Source: Rhodobacter sp. CACIA14H1 (GTDB lineage: Bacteria > Pseudomonadota > Alphaproteobacteria > Rhodobacterales > Rhodobacteraceae). From it: a stretch of 43,608 nt of DNA. This document shows positions 31,737 to 41,494 of this stretch, in pieces (the first letter of the stretch is position 1; each line of letters starts with the position of its first letter). Location: NCBI GenBank assembly GCA_000500915.1, contig AYNO01000010.1, positions 1-43,608 of the forward strand, given 5' to 3'. The translations under genes were made by a program, and so were the position numbers. The notes below the pieces were generated by a model, which saw only the letters and a list, made by a program, of their open reading frames with translations, did no database searches and was not told the DNA's origin.

Positions 31737-34012
31737 TATCCCCCCTGTGCGGCCAATGCCGCGGGTTTGCGGGTGCGGACCTTCGGCGTGCGCGGCAGCC
31801 GGATCTCGGCCATCGCGCCCGCATGGTCATTGCCTTCGAAAACGGGTGCGTCGAGCAGGGCGAGCGTGCCGCCATGCTCTTCGATGATCTTCTTGACGAT
31901 GGGCAGGCCAAGGCCGGTGCCCTTTTCGCGGGTGGTCACATAGGGTTCGAACAGCCGCGCACGGTCGGGCGGCAGGCCGATACCATTGTCCATGATGCGG
32001 ATGACGGCGGCGTCGGGTTCGGCGTCGAAGGTGATGCGGATTTCCGGCCGGTGGCCCGCCGCTGCGCCCTTTTCCTGCAGGGTTTCAATGGCTTCGCCTG
32101 CGTTCTTGATCAGGTTTGTCAGGGCCTGCGAAATCATGGTGGCGTCAAGGTCCATCATCACCGGCGCCGCTGGCAGGTGCTTGACGAAGGTGACGGAGGG
32201 CTGGCCGCTTTCCTGCAGCAGGATGGCATCGCGGACCAGCGTGGTCAGGTCATTCTCGCGCCGGTCGGGTTCGGGCATCCGGGCGAATTTGGAGAATTCG
32301 TCCACGATGCGGCGCAGGTCGTTGGTCTGGCGGACGATGACATCGGTGTACTGGTCCAGATCGTCGGGTTCGGCCACCTGCGGGCGGAACTTGCGCTTGA
32401 TGCGTTCGGCGGACAGGGCGATGGGCGTCAGGGGGTTCTTGATCTCGTGCGCGATGCGGCGGGCGACGTCGCCCCATGCCGCCATCCGCTGCGCCGAGAC
32501 GAGGTCGGTCACGTCGTCGAAGGCCACGACATAGCCTTCCAGACCGCCATCCTCGGCCCGCCGTTCCGACATGCGGACCAGCAGGCTTTCCAGTTTGCCC
32601 TTGCGGGTCAGCCGCACCTCTTCCTGCGCGGCGGGGCTGCCGCTGTCCAGCAGGCGGTCGAACAGGGGGCCGAATTCCGGCACGGCCACGGCAAGGGGCG
32701 TGTCGGCCCCTGCCCCCATGTCCAGCAGCCGTTCGGCGGCGCGGTTGGCGAAATCGATCCGCCCGTCGGAATTCAGCCCGATCACCCCCGCCGTCACGTT
32801 GGACAGCACCGAATCGAACAGGCGGCGGCGGCGTTCCGTCTGGCTGTGGGAGTCCACCAGCGCCTCGCGCTGGCCCTTGAGCTGGCGGGTCATGTTGTTG
32901 AAGCTGCGCCCGAGCGAGGCGATTTCGTCGTCCCCCTCTTCCTCGCGCACCTGCACGTCGAGATTGCCTTCCCCCACCAGTTCTGCCGCCTCGGCCAGAC
33001 GGCCGACGGGGCGGGACAGGCGTTCGGCGAACCAAAGGCCCAGCCAGACGGCGGCAAGGATCAGGATCAGCGCAAAGCCCAGATAGAGAAGCCCGAATTC
33101 GAACAGCAGCCGCCCGCGTTCCGATTCAAGCTGGTGATAGAGCGCCACGGTTTCCCGCGTGCCGTCCAGCAGCGACAGGATGGACCCGTCCACCGTGCGC
33201 GAGACGTAGAGGTAGCGGTCGGCAAAGGCGTCCAGATGGATCAGGGCGCGGAATTCGTTGTTGCCCCAGTCCTGTATCAGCACCGTCTCGCCGGCGCGGG
33301 CGCGGGCGATCTCTTCGGGCGTGGGCTTTTCGAAGTCGAACAGATAGCTGCGTTCCCCCCGCGTCATCAGATCGCCCGCGCCGTCGATCAGATAGGCCTC
33401 CTTCAGCCCGCGCTGGATGGTGGCCTGCGCCTGCGTCAGCACGGGGCGCATCTGGCTGTCATCGAGGAAGAACATCGACTGCTTGAAGAGGTTGAGGTCG
33501 CGGGCCAGCGATTCCGCATCGGCCATCAGGTCCTGCCGGTGTTCCTGCTCATAGGCCTCGGCCGCCGAAAGCGAGGAGCCGACGACCGACCGGACACGGT
33601 CGGAAAACCACCCCTCCAGCCCGAAATTCACCGTGATGACGGCAAAGACGGCAACGAGGATGGTGGGAATCAGCGCCACCACCGCAAAGACGAAGGTCAG
33701 CCGCAGGTGCAGGCGCGACCCGGCAGACTTGCTGCGCCGGTCGGCGATCATGCGCACGACGCGGGCCATGACCAGCGTCGCCACCACGAGGATATAGACA
33801 AGGTCCGCCAGCAGGATCAGCCGCAGGGTGGGCGAGTTCGTCCCCTGGTTCAGCGGACCGAGCGCGAGGAAGGTCGCCACGGCCAGCAGCGGGCCGAGGA
33901 AGACCAGCCCGAAGGTCATCGCGTTCTGCACCTGGCGCTGGCGGCGCAGGCGGCTGAGGCGGACCCAACTGTTGCTGCCAAAGGCGCCCTGCACGCCGCA
34001 CGTCCCCGCCAT
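31736..34012 (-). CDS. ntrY: Sensor histidine kinase NtrY
   Basis: A membrane-bound sensor kinase for NtrX, linked in relatives to nitrogen, redox and envelope signals. The 758-residue protein has about four membrane spans (three near residues 35-125, one around 300), a periplasmic sensing region between the third and fourth, then HAMP (RPVGRLAEAAELVGEGNLDV), PAS (SNVTAGVIGLNSDGRIDFANRAAE), the H-box [13 protein letters not shown], and ATPase motifs NLIKNAGEAIE, DNGIGLP and GTGLGLPIVKKI. The ATG at 34012 is preferred; a GTG at 34042 adds 10 residues. It starts 84 bases after ntrC, a gap with a GC hairpin, so partial uncoupling from ntrBC is possible. Confidence 0.95.
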   Translation of the reverse strand: MAGTCGVQGAFGSNSWVRLSRLRRQRQVQNAMTFGLVFLGPLLAVATFLALGPLNQGTNSPTLRLILLADLVYILVVATLVMARVVRMIADRRSKSAGSRLHLRLTFVFAVVALIPTILVAVFAVITVNFGLEGWFSDRVRSVVGSSLSAAEAYEQEHRQDLMADAESLARDLNLFKQSMFFLDDSQMRPVLTQAQATIQRGLKEAYLIDGAGDLMTRGERSYLFDFEKPTPEEIARARAGETVLIQDWGNNEFRALIHLDAFADRYLYVSRTVDGSILSLLDGTRETVALYHQLESERGRLLFEFGLLYLGFALILILAAVWLGLWFAERLSRPVGRLAEAAELVGEGNLDVQVREEEGDDEIASLGRSFNNMTRQLKGQREALVDSHSQTERRRRLFDSVLSNVTAGVIGLNSDGRIDFANRAAERLLDMGAGADTPLAVAVPEFGPLFDRLLDSGSPAAQEEVRLTRKGKLESLLVRMSERRAEDGGLEGYVVAFDDVTDLVSAQRMAAWGDVARRIAHEIKNPLTPIALSAERIKRKFRPQVAEPDDLDQYTDVIVRQTNDLRRIVDEFSKFARMPEPDRRENDLTTLVRDAILLQESGQPSVTFVKHLPAAPVMMDLDATMISQALTNLIKNAGEAIETLQEKGAAAGHRPEIRITFDAEPDAAVIRIMDNGIGLPPDRARLFEPYVTTREKGTGLGLPIVKKIIEEHGGTLALLDAPVFEGNDHAGAMAEIRLPRTPKVRTRKPAALAAQGG

Positions 34013-34096
34013 GAAGGGGGCGTCTTTTCCCCCGCAACCCACATATTGTGCCCCCGGCCCCGCTGCGGCGCGGGGGACACGCTTGATGTTGCGGTT

Positions 34097-35461
34097 TTAC
34101 ATCAGCTTGCGGCGCCGTGTCACGCGGATATCCAGATCGGTGATCTTCTTGCGCAAAGTATTGCGATTGATGCCCAGAAGATCGGCGCATTTCGCCTGGT
34201 TTCCGGCCGTGGCATCCAGCGCGATCTCGATCAGGGGCATCTCCACCTCGCGCAGGATGCGCTGATAGACGCCGGCGGGGGGAAGCTGGCCGCCATGCAG
34301 GTCGAAATACCGCTTCAGGTGGCGGGCGACGGATGCCGACAGCTTTTCCCCTTCGCCCCCGCCCTTCAGCGGTTCCATGGCGGGCTGGTTGCCGAGGACG
34401 GCTTCCACCTCGGCCTTGGCGATTTCGGCTTCCGACGATGTCACCATCAGGCGGCGCAGCGTGTTTTCCAGTTGCCGCACGTTGCCCGGCCAGGAATAGG
34501 CGCGGATCAGGTCGCGGGCATCGCCCGACAGCCGCCGCAGCGTGCCGAGATCGCGTTCGCCCTTGGCAAGGAAATGTTCGGCCAGAAGCGGGATGTCATC
34601 CACCCGTTCGCGCAGGGAAGGAACATGCAGCGTCACGCCCGACAGGCGGTAGAACAGGTCCTGCCGGAACTGCCCCGATTCCATCCGCGCCGACAGGTCG
34701 GTCTGCGACGTGGCCATGATGCGCGGCGCGTTGTCGCCCGCAAGGTCCAGCATCCGCACGATGCGGGCCTGCGTGTCGTCGTCGTAATCGGCCACCTCGT
34801 CCAGCACCAGCGAACCGCCCCGCGCACGGGACATCAGCGTGGCGGGGCCGTCGATCCCCGCAAGGTCGGAGGCCTGCGCCACGACAAAGGGCTGCGACCG
34901 GCGGTCGGAAAAATCGTGGATGGCCTTGGCGATCAGGCTTTTGCCGGTGCCGGATTCGCCCGTCACCAGCACCGCAAGGTCGGTGTTCATCACCCGCGCG
35001 ACAAGGCGGTACAGCGCCTGCATCGCGGGGGTCCGGCCCACCAGCGGCAGGTCATCCCCCGCCTCGCGCGGCTGGACGGGGCGGGCGGGGGCGCGGCGCT
35101 TCTGTTCCAGCGCACGGGCGGACCGCTTCATCAGGTCGGGCAGGTCGAAGGGTTTGGGCAGGTAGTCGAAGGCCTCGGCCTCGGCGGCCTGGATGGCCGT
35201 CATGATGGTGTTCTGCGCCGAAATCACGATCACCGGCAGGCCGGGGCGCAGCTTGCCGATGCGCGGCAGCGCGTCCAGACCGTTGCCATCGGGCATGATG
35301 ACATCGGAAATCACCAGATCGCCCTTTCCCTCCTCGACCCAGCGCATCAGGGTCATCAGGGACGATGTCGCGTGGACCTTGCACCCCGCCCGCGTCAGGG
35401 CCTGTGTCAGCACGGTGCGGATCGTGCGGTCGTCGTCGGCGACAAGGACGGTGCCATCCAT
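34097..35461 (-). CDS. ntrC: Nitrogen regulator NtrC (Rhodobacter type, no GAFTGA)
   Basis: The global nitrogen response regulator phosphorylated by NtrB. The 454-residue protein has a receiver domain (Asp53 in [13 protein letters not shown]), AAA+ domain with Walker A GESGTGKS at 168-175 and Walker [11 protein letters not shown], and a Fis-type helix-turn-helix at the end ([21 protein letters not shown]). The segment where GAFTGA should stand reads [19 protein letters not shown], so the sigma-54 loop is deleted. This is the feature known from R. capsulatus NtrC, which activates sigma-70 RNA polymerase. The ATG overlaps the ntrB stop codon. Confidence 0.96.
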   Translation of the reverse strand: MDGTVLVADDDRTIRTVLTQALTRAGCKVHATSSLMTLMRWVEEGKGDLVISDVIMPDGNGLDALPRIGKLRPGLPVIVISAQNTIMTAIQAAEAEAFDYLPKPFDLPDLMKRSARALEQKRRAPARPVQPREAGDDLPLVGRTPAMQALYRLVARVMNTDLAVLVTGESGTGKSLIAKAIHDFSDRRSQPFVVAQASDLAGIDGPATLMSRARGGSLVLDEVADYDDDTQARIVRMLDLAGDNAPRIMATSQTDLSARMESGQFRQDLFYRLSGVTLHVPSLRERVDDIPLLAEHFLAKGERDLGTLRRLSGDARDLIRAYSWPGNVRQLENTLRRLMVTSSEAEIAKAEVEAVLGNQPAMEPLKGGGEGEKLSASVARHLKRYFDLHGGQLPPAGVYQRILREVEMPLIEIALDATAGNQAKCADLLGINRNTLRKKITDLDIRVTRRRKLM

Positions 35462-36564
35462 CAGGCTTTCTCCCTTTTCTCTTTCGGCACCATGGGAAGG
35501 GAGACGCGGAAGACGGTGCGCCCCGGCACCGAATCCACGGAAATCCATCCCTCATGGTCGGAAATGATCTTTGAAACCAGCGCGAGCCCCAGCCCCGTCC
35601 CGTTCTCGCGGCCAGAAACGAAGGGCTCGAAAACGTCGGCGGCAATCTCGGGCGGGATGCCGGGGCCGTCATCGATGATCTCGATCTGCAGCGGCAGCGC
35701 GGCGGGGCGGCCATCCTTGCCGCGCAGGCGCAGCGACAGGTCGTAGAAGGTGCGCAGGCGGATCGTCGTCCCTTCGCCCGCCCTCTGGCAGGCCTCGGCC
35801 GCGTTCTTGATCAGGTTCAGGAAGACCTGCATCAACTGGTCGGGATCGGCGAAGGTGGGGGGAAGCGAGGGGTCGTAATCCTCGGTGATCTGCATATGGG
35901 CGGCGAAACCGACCATGGCGGATTTGCGGGCCCGGTCCAGCGCGTCGTGGATATTGACGGGGCGGCGCTCCGGCGGGCGCAGGTTGCCGAACTGTTCCAC
36001 CTGTTCCAGCAGCTTCACGATGCGGCGCGTCTCTTCCACGATCAGGTCCGCAAGCTCGCGGTCCTCGGGGGCGAGGTTCATGCCGATGAGCTGCGCCGCG
36101 CCGGAAATGCCCGCCAGCGGGTTCTTGATTTCATGCGCCAGCATCTCGGCCATGCCGATGGCGGATTTGGCGGCGGATTTCACCTGCAATGCCCGCCCCA
36201 TCCGGTCCGCGATGTCGCGCGGCGAGATGATCAGCAGGATCACCTCGGCATTGTCATGCATGGGGGCGACCTGGATGTTGCACTGCACCGGCGCACGTTC
36301 GCCCGTGGTCACATCCACATCGTTGATGAAAAGCGGCGACTGGTTCGCCCGCGCCCGCGCCAGCGCCTCGTCCATCGGGGCGTCTATGGCCAGCCGGTCA
36401 AAGGCCGGCTGCCCCATCAGCGACCGCGAAGAGGCGTTCAGGAAGGTCTCGCCCGCCGGGTTCACCTCGGCAATCCGGTTGTCGGGGCCGATCAGCAGCG
36501 CGGGCAGCGGCAGCGAGGCCCAGACGACACCCGGAACGGGGTATGGCGTGCGGTAGGGGGTCAT
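35461..36564 (-). CDS. ntrB: Nitrogen sensor kinase NtrB
   Basis: A cytoplasmic histidine kinase/phosphatase that controls NtrC in response to PII proteins. The 367-residue protein has an N-terminal PAS domain ([21 protein letters not shown]), the H-box [13 protein letters not shown] with His144, and ATPase motifs [20 protein letters not shown] and [12 protein letters not shown]. There is no membrane span. It overlaps dusB (ATGA) upstream and ntrC downstream, so the three genes are translationally coupled in the order dusB-ntrB-ntrC. Confidence 0.96.
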   Translation of the reverse strand: MTPYRTPYPVPGVVWASLPLPALLIGPDNRIAEVNPAGETFLNASSRSLMGQPAFDRLAIDAPMDEALARARANQSPLFINDVDVTTGERAPVQCNIQVAPMHDNAEVILLIISPRDIADRMGRALQVKSAAKSAIGMAEMLAHEIKNPLAGISGAAQLIGMNLAPEDRELADLIVEETRRIVKLLEQVEQFGNLRPPERRPVNIHDALDRARKSAMVGFAAHMQITEDYDPSLPPTFADPDQLMQVFLNLIKNAAEACQRAGEGTTIRLRTFYDLSLRLRGKDGRPAALPLQIEIIDDGPGIPPEIAADVFEPFVSGRENGTGLGLALVSKIISDHEGWISVDSVPGRTVFRVSLPMVPKEKREKA

Positions 36565-37544
36565 GCGGCGGCCTGCCCCGTATCGGCAAAGGCATCGCGG
36601 AGCAGCCGCAGCACCTGCGCGGGGGCATCGGCGGTCAGGATGGCGTGGCGCAGCGTGTCGGGCGTGGCGGCTGTGTCCATGTACCAGCCCAGATGCTTGC
36701 GCGCGCAGCGCAGACCCAGCGACGGGCCGTAGAAATCCAGCATCGCCTCGTAATGCCCGGCCACCATGTCGGCCAGCGCGTCGCCCGAAGGGATTTCGGG
36801 CGCGGGCGTGCCGTAAAGCCGGTGCGCGATCTCGGCCAGCCTCCACGGCGCCCCCTGTGCCCCGCGTCCGACCATGACACCATCCGCGCCCGACAGGTCC
36901 AGCGCCTGCCGCGCCGTGGCGGCGTCCACGATGTCGCCATTGGCGATGACGGGGATCGACACCGCCTCTTTTACCCGCGCGATGGCGGCCCAGTCGGCAT
37001 TGCCCTTGTAGAACTGGCAGCGCGTGCGGCCGTGGATCGTGACCATCTGCACCCCCGCCGCTTCCGCCCGCCGCGCCAGCTCCGGCGCGTTCAGCAGCGT
37101 GTCGTCCCAGCCGAGGCGGGTCTTCAGCGTGACGGGAAGGGCGACGGCCCTGACCACCGACTCGATCAGCTCCAGCGCAAGGTCCAGATCGCGCAGCAGG
37201 GCCGATCCGCAGAGGCCGGTCGTCACCCGCTTGGACGGGCAGCCCATGTTGATGTCGATGATCCTTGCGCCATTGGCCTCCATCAGCCGCGCCGCTTCGC
37301 CCATCCAGTAGGGGTCGCGCCCGGCCAGTTGCACGGATGTCGCCTGTTCGCCGAAGCCCAGCTCTGCCCGCGCCCGCGCCTCGGGCTGGGCCTGCACGAC
37401 TTCCTGCGATGCGACCATCTCGGACACCACGAGCCCCGCACCGAAACGCGCCACGAGTCGGCGGAAAGGCAGATCGGTGATCCCCGCAAGCGGTGCCAGA
37501 AGCACGGGCGGCGAAATCGTCTGGGGTCCGAGGCAGAAGGGCAC
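36561..37544 (-). CDS. dusB: tRNA-dihydrouridine synthase (NifR3/DusB)
   Basis: A flavin enzyme that reduces uridine to dihydrouridine in the tRNA D-loop using NADPH. The 327-residue TIM-barrel protein shows [17 protein letters not shown] at the N-terminus, the active-site region [12 protein letters not shown] with the catalytic Cys, [22 protein letters not shown] and IANGDI. The GTG at 37544 has AGG upstream and gives the usual family start ([10 protein letters not shown]); an upstream TTG or CTG would add an unlikely basic leader. It is the first gene of the ntr operon, as nifR3 is in R. capsulatus. A CGCC-N9-GGCG dyad lies about 125 bases before it. Confidence 0.94.
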   Translation of the reverse strand: MPFCLGPQTISPPVLLAPLAGITDLPFRRLVARFGAGLVVSEMVASQEVVQAQPEARARAELGFGEQATSVQLAGRDPYWMGEAARLMEANGARIIDINMGCPSKRVTTGLCGSALLRDLDLALELIESVVRAVALPVTLKTRLGWDDTLLNAPELARRAEAAGVQMVTIHGRTRCQFYKGNADWAAIARVKEAVSIPVIANGDIVDAATARQALDLSGADGVMVGRGAQGAPWRLAEIAHRLYGTPAPEIPSGDALADMVAGHYEAMLDFYGPSLGLRCARKHLGWYMDTAATPDTLRHAILTADAPAQVLRLLRDAFADTGQAAA

Positions 37545-37666
37545 TTGCCTGTTCCTTGTGCAGATGGGTTGGTGGTAGGGGCCGCAGGGGCGGTTCGCCA
37601 AGCGGTGAAGCTGCTAATATGGCTGAAAAACTGGCGTTGCACAAATTTTGGGCATCATTGCCCGTT

Positions 37667-37691
37667 GCCGCGCCAGATTGTCAGGCGCGGC
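37667..37691. promoter_or_regulatory. Candidate NtrC-binding dyad upstream of dusB-ntrBC
   Basis: GCCGCGCC (37667-37674) and GGCGCGGC (37684-37691) are perfect 8-bp complements with a 9-base spacer. The core CGCC-N9-GGCG is the form I recall for R. capsulatus NtrC sites. It lies in the 207-base divergent region between dusB (-) and ispDF (+). Matches to so GC-rich a motif also arise by chance in this genome, so the location carries most of the weight. Confidence 0.45.
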
Positions 37692-37751
37692 GGTGTGGCG
37701 TAGCAAGGCGCGAAGGGCAAGATGCAACCAAGCCGCAGCAGGGGAGTCGGC

Positions 37752-38882
37752 ATGACAACCGCAGCCGTCATCGTCGCCGCAGGGCGCGGCAGCCGCGCCG
37801 GGGGCGAGGTGCCGAAGCAATGGCAGATGCTGGCGGGGCGGCCCGTGCTGGCCCATACGCTGGCGGCCTTTCGCGGGCGGGTGGACCGGCTGGTGCTGGT
37901 GATCCATCCCGATGACCGCGCACGGGCGCAGGCACTGGCCCCCGATGCGGAACTGGTGGAGGGCGGCGCCTCCCGTGACGCATCGGTGCGGGCCGCGCTG
38001 GAGGCGCTGGCGGCGTCGGGCGTGACCCGCGTGCTGATCCATGACGGGGCGCGGCCGCTGGTCCCGTCGGCGGTCATCGGGCGGGTTCTTGCGGCGCTGG
38101 AGACAGGCGCGGGCGCGGCCCCTGCCCTGCCGGTCAGCGATGCGCTGTGGCGGGGGGCCGAGGGGCTGGTCGCCGGCACGCAGGACCGCACGGGCCTGTG
38201 GCGGGCGCAGACGCCGCAGGGCTTCCGCTTTGCCGAAATACTGGCCGCCCACCGCGCCCATCCGGGCGGCGCGGCGGATGATGTGGAGGTGGCGCGGGCG
38301 GCAGGGCTTGACGTGGCCATCGTCGAGGGCGACGAAACCAACCTGAAGCTGACCTATCCCGGCGATTTCGCGCGGGCAGAGGCGATCTTGAAGGAACGCG
38401 GCATGGATGTGCGGCTGGGCAATGGCTATGACGTTCACGCCTTCACCGAGGGCGACCATGTCTGGCTCTGCGGGGTGAAGGTGCCGCACGGGCGGGCGCT
38501 GCTGGGGCATTCGGATGCCGATGTGGGGATGCACGCGCTGACGGATGCGATCTATGGCGCCTTGGCGATGGGCGATATCGGGCGTCACTTCCCGCCCAGC
38601 GACCCGCAATGGAAAGGGGCGGAAAGCCACATCTTCCTGCGCCATGCGGCCCAACTGATGCGGTCGCAGGGCTATGAGCTGGGCAATTGCGACGTCACGC
38701 TGGTCTGCGAACGCCCGAAGATCGGGCCGCATGCGGCGGCAATGCAGGCGGCGCTGGCGGGGATCATGGGCGTCGATGCGGGACGGGTCAGCGTGAAGGC
38801 CACCACATCGGAACGGCTGGGCTTCACGGGGCGCGACGAAGGCATCGCCGCGCTGGCGACGGCCTGTCTGGTGCGGGCATGA
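37752..38882 (+). CDS. ispDF: Bifunctional IspD/IspF, isoprenoid (MEP) pathway
   Basis: One 376-residue polypeptide with two non-consecutive activities of the MEP pathway: 2-C-methyl-D-erythritol 4-phosphate cytidylyltransferase (residues about 1-215; [18 protein letters not shown] nucleotide loop, [10 protein letters not shown], and [11 protein letters not shown]) and 2-C-methyl-D-erythritol 2,4-cyclodiphosphate synthase (about 218-376; GNGYDVHAF with metal Asp/His, [18 protein letters not shown], and [15 protein letters not shown]). The fusion is typical of alphaproteobacteria. GGGGAG precedes the ATG. Its stop overlaps the pgpA start. Confidence 0.96.
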   Translation: MTTAAVIVAAGRGSRAGGEVPKQWQMLAGRPVLAHTLAAFRGRVDRLVLVIHPDDRARAQALAPDAELVEGGASRDASVRAALEALAASGVTRVLIHDGARPLVPSAVIGRVLAALETGAGAAPALPVSDALWRGAEGLVAGTQDRTGLWRAQTPQGFRFAEILAAHRAHPGGAADDVEVARAAGLDVAIVEGDETNLKLTYPGDFARAEAILKERGMDVRLGNGYDVHAFTEGDHVWLCGVKVPHGRALLGHSDADVGMHALTDAIYGALAMGDIGRHFPPSDPQWKGAESHIFLRHAAQLMRSQGYELGNCDVTLVCERPKIGPHAAAMQAALAGIMGVDAGRVSVKATTSERLGFTGRDEGIAALATACLVRA

Positions 38883-39364
38883 TGCGGGCCGTCGCCACCT
38901 TCTTCGGCGTGGGCCTGCTGCGGCCCGCGCCGGGCACATGGGGGTCCGCCGCGGCGCTGGCGCTGGGCGTGGTGATCGACCGTTTCGCGGGCTTTCCGGG
39001 GCTGGCGCTGGCCACCATCGCGGCACTCGTCGCGGGCTTCACCGCCTGCAAGGCGGTCTGCAGGCCGGGCGAGGACCCGTCGGAAGTGGTGATAGACGAG
39101 GTGGCGGGTCAGTGGATCGCGCTGCTGTTCCCCTCCTTCGCCTTCTGGATGCGCGGGTGGGAAGGCTGGATGCCCTATCCGGGCTGGGTCGCGGCCTTCG
39201 TCTTCTTCCGGCTGTTCGATATCTGGAAGCCCTGGCTGGTAGGCCGCGCCGACGCGCGGGGCGATGCCGCGGGGGTGATGCTGGACGATGTCTGGGCGGG
39301 ACTTTTCGCCGGTCTCTGCGTTGTCGTCGCGGCGGGCGTGGCGCACGGGGTCCTGATGGGGTGA
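38879..39364 (+). CDS. pgpA: Phosphatidylglycerophosphatase A
   Basis: A membrane phosphatase that removes phosphate from phosphatidylglycerol phosphate to make phosphatidylglycerol. The 161-residue protein shows [18 protein letters not shown] at the N-terminus, the acidic metal motif [13 protein letters not shown] in the middle, [13 protein letters not shown] and the final [13 protein letters not shown], with about three to four membrane spans. The ATG at 38879 overlaps the ispDF stop; an immediate second ATG (38882) is the alternative. CinA follows after 4 bases. Confidence 0.92.
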   Translation: MMRAVATFFGVGLLRPAPGTWGSAAALALGVVIDRFAGFPGLALATIAALVAGFTACKAVCRPGEDPSEVVIDEVAGQWIALLFPSFAFWMRGWEGWMPYPGWVAAFVFFRLFDIWKPWLVGRADARGDAAGVMLDDVWAGLFAGLCVVVAAGVAHGVLMG

Positions 39365-39368
39365 TGGG

Positions 39369-39839
39369 ATGGCGATGGCGGCGGAGGTTCTGCAGGCAGG
39401 GCGCTACTGGGGGGCGAAGATCGCCACCGCCGAAAGCTGCACGGGCGGGATGATCGCGGCGGCGCTGACCGATGTGGCCGGATCGTCCGACGTGTTCGAA
39501 CGGGGCTTCGTCACCTATTCCAACGCCGCCAAGACCGAAATGCTGGGCGTCCCTGCCGCCTTGATCGAGGCGCATGGCGCGGTGTCGGAAGAGGTGGCGC
39601 TTGCCATGGCCGAAGGTGCGCTGCGCCATTCGCAGGCCACGCTTGCCGTGTCGGTGACGGGCATCGCCGGGCCGGGCGGGTCGGAGTTCAAGCCGGAGGG
39701 GCGGGTCTGTTTCGGACTGGCGCAGGCGGGGCGGGAGTCTTTCGTGGAAACGGTGGAATTCGGCGCGCTGGGACGGGCGGAGGTGCGGGAGGCGACGGTG
39801 CGGCATGCGCTGGAACTGCTGGCCGGGGCACTGGCCTGA
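39369..39839 (+). CDS. CinA C-terminal domain protein (nicotinamide-nucleotide amidase, PncC type)
   Basis: A stand-alone 156-residue CinA-C domain protein that likely hydrolyses nicotinamide mononucleotide to nicotinate mononucleotide and ammonia in the pyridine nucleotide cycle. Visible are [27 protein letters not shown], the [16 protein letters not shown] strand and [11 protein letters not shown]. No N-terminal CinA domain is attached, as is common in Rhodobacteraceae. It ends the ispDF-pgpA run. Downstream lie two repeat copies. Confidence 0.9.
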   Translation: MAMAAEVLQAGRYWGAKIATAESCTGGMIAAALTDVAGSSDVFERGFVTYSNAAKTEMLGVPAALIEAHGAVSEEVALAMAEGALRHSQATLAVSVTGIAGPGGSEFKPEGRVCFGLAQAGRESFVETVEFGALGRAEVREATVRHALELLAGALA

Positions 39840-39851
39840 GCCGGCGGAGCC

Positions 39852-39901
39852 GGGGGTTTCACACCCCCGGACCCCCGTGGGATATTTGGGAACGGATGAA
39901 G
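39852..39901 (+). repeat. Dispersed intergenic repeat, copy B
   Basis: GGGGGTTTCACACCCCCGG is followed by ACCCCCGTGGGATATTTGGG and AACGGATGAAG. The first part is itself a hairpin (GGGGGT...ACCCCC), 12 bases after the cinA stop, so this copy could serve as a terminator. Its last 21 bases equal 39-59. A similar copy begins 58 bases further on. Confidence 0.85.
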
Positions 39902-39958
39902 CCGCAGGTCTTGTTCGGGGCTGCAGTGTCCGCGCGTTGCGCGGGCTTGACGCCGCGT

Positions 39959-40005
39959 GGGTTTCACACCCCGGGCCCCCGTGGGGTATCTGGACCGGGA
40001 TGAAG
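39959..40005 (+). repeat. Dispersed intergenic repeat, copy C (diverged)
   Basis: Same order of blocks as copy B: GGGTTTCACACCCCGGGC, CCCCGTGGGGTATCTGGACC and GGGATGAAG, with several substitutions and slightly shorter runs. Same orientation as copy B. The rest of the 276-base gap around copies B and C shows no coding potential. Confidence 0.8.
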
Positions 40006-40115
40006 GGGACGGGGGCAGGACCGTCTTGCGGCGGGGCGCGTTAAGGTTAATCGCGGGGGGCCGGAACGGGCTTGCACCGGCCGGGCGGAGGCGTGGCGGA
40101 AGGCGGACGGGCGGC

Positions 40116-40960
40116 TCAGGGATGTTGTGCGAAGAAGCGCAGCACCTCGGCGGTGGCGTCGATGTCCCGCGTGCCCCCCTGCCGGACAGAGCGGCGGCTG
40201 CCATGCCAGGCATGTCCCCCGCCCTCGACCGTCAGGATGCGGACCTGCACCCTGCCCTGCGCGTCGGTGTAGTTCCGTTCCACCGTCCGCATCCCGTCCA
40301 GCGCGGGGTCCACGACCCGTTCCGTCCGCGCCAGCATCGGGAAGGGCCGCAGGAAGGCCGCCTCGACCGACGCGACCGAGGCGAAATCGGTCTGCGTCAG
40401 GCTGCTGTCCCCCTTGCCGCCGTCATAGGGCACCATGGCATCCGCCGTGCCGTGGATATGCAGCAGCGGCACCGGCGCGGCGGGCGCGTGGCGCCGCGTG
40501 TCCATCGTCCCCGCACCCCCGCCACCGCCCGCACCCTGCCGGGGCGCAGGGCGGCATAGGTTTCGGCCATGATCGCCCCGTTGGACATGCCCGTCAGATA
40601 GACCCGCCCGCCATCCAGCCCGAACCACGCCACCGCATCTGCGATGACGGCATCCAGAAAGGCCATGTCATCCACCCCGCGCCGTGCGGCCATGCCGCAG
40701 CAATAGCCGCCGTTCCATGTCGCGGCGCGGCCCGTGCCTTCGGGATAGACCACGGCATAACCCTGCCGGTTGGCAGGCCGCGACAGGGCGGAGTTGCGGG
40801 CGAACTGGTCCGCGCTGCCGCCCCGCATGCAGCGCACGATCAGGGGCGCATCCGCGGGCCGCGCAGGCAGGTCGATCCGGTAGGTCCGGTCGCCAAGCCG
40901 CACGGTTTCCGCCGCGACGGGCGCGGCAAGCAGGATCAGAAGCAGGACATATCGGAACAT
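40116..40960 (-). pseudogene. Secreted PHB-depolymerase/esterase-like hydrolase, split by one apparent missing base
   Basis: An exported alpha/beta hydrolase of the LpqC/PHB-depolymerase or feruloyl-esterase-like group. A signal peptide (MFRYVLLLILLAAPVAAETV) leads to YAVVYPEGTGRAATWNGGYCCG, the nucleophile motif LTGMSNGAIMAE, then after RAVAGV the frame breaks. The continuation GTMDTRRHAPAAPVPLLHIHGTADAMVPYDGG (acid) and TVEGGGHAWHG (catalytic His) is in another frame and ends at 40116. One base added between 40513 and 40514 restores a 281-residue protein of normal length with a complete triad. Sequencing error or true frameshift cannot be separated here. Natural substrate unknown. Confidence 0.85.
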
Positions 40961-41022
40961 GGGCAGAACCTCCGGCCTTGGGTCGCGGATGATACGCCGG
41001 TCCCCGCCCGTTCCGTCGCGGA

Positions 41023-41478
41023 TCAGACCTTCGGCCCGTGCAACTCTGCCGCCCGCCGTTCGAAGGCGCGGACGACGCGCTGCATGGCATCGTTGAAGAC
41101 CACGCCGATGATCCCCTGCAGGATGGCGTTGCGGAATTCGAAATCGACGAAGAATTCCACCTCGCAGCCACCTTCGACATCGCGGAAGGCCCAGGTCGAT
41201 TTCATGTGCCGGAACGGGCCGTCCAGATATTCCGTGTCGATTTTCCGCGCCGCAGGCCACAGTGTCACGCGCGAGCCGAACCGTTCGCGGAACACCTTGA
41301 AGCTGATGACCAGATCGGCCTCCATCACCTCGGACCCGTCGGGCATCGTCTTGCGCGACCGGATGCGGGCGGCGGAATTCCACGGCAGGAACTTCGGATA
41401 GGACGCGACATCGGCCACGAGGTCATACATCTGCTGCGCCGTATAGGGCAGGCGCTTGATTTCGTGATGCGTGGGCAT
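41023..41478 (-). CDS. RatA/COQ10-type START domain protein
   Basis: A 151-residue SRPBCC (START-like) protein. The pattern [29 protein letters not shown] at the N-terminus, then [20 protein letters not shown] and the C-terminal amphipathic helix [20 protein letters not shown] match the COQ10/RatA family. Alphaproteobacterial and mitochondrial members bind ubiquinone or its precursors; the toxin label RatA comes from E. coli and is unlikely to describe this role. The ATG at 41478 is chosen over longer frames that run through the divergent promoter. It is divergent from hpt. Confidence 0.9.
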   Translation of the reverse strand: MPTHHEIKRLPYTAQQMYDLVADVASYPKFLPWNSAARIRSRKTMPDGSEVMEADLVISFKVFRERFGSRVTLWPAARKIDTEYLDGPFRHMKSTWAFRDVEGGCEVEFFVDFEFRNAILQGIIGVVFNDAMQRVVRAFERRAAELHGPKV

Positions 41479-41494
41479 GGGACGCGCGACCTTG

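Noticed and set aside
31823-35746. 1307-codon open frame on the plus strand
   Set aside because: It is antisense to ntrY and ntrC, is rich in His/Gln/Gly typical of shadow frames, and has no domain pattern.
35461-37644. 727-codon minus-strand frame covering dusB and ntrB
   Set aside because: The ntrB sequence begins at MTPYRTPYP (36564); upstream residues are dusB read in the wrong frame.
40005-40115. Possible small gene or RNA after the repeat copies
   Set aside because: No start with ribosome site, no stable fold beyond background GC pairing, no promoter seen.
41023-41478. Toxin of a type II toxin-antitoxin system (RatA)
   Set aside because: The sequence fits the COQ10-like START family and no antitoxin-like partner is adjacent; the toxin name is inherited from E. 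coli.
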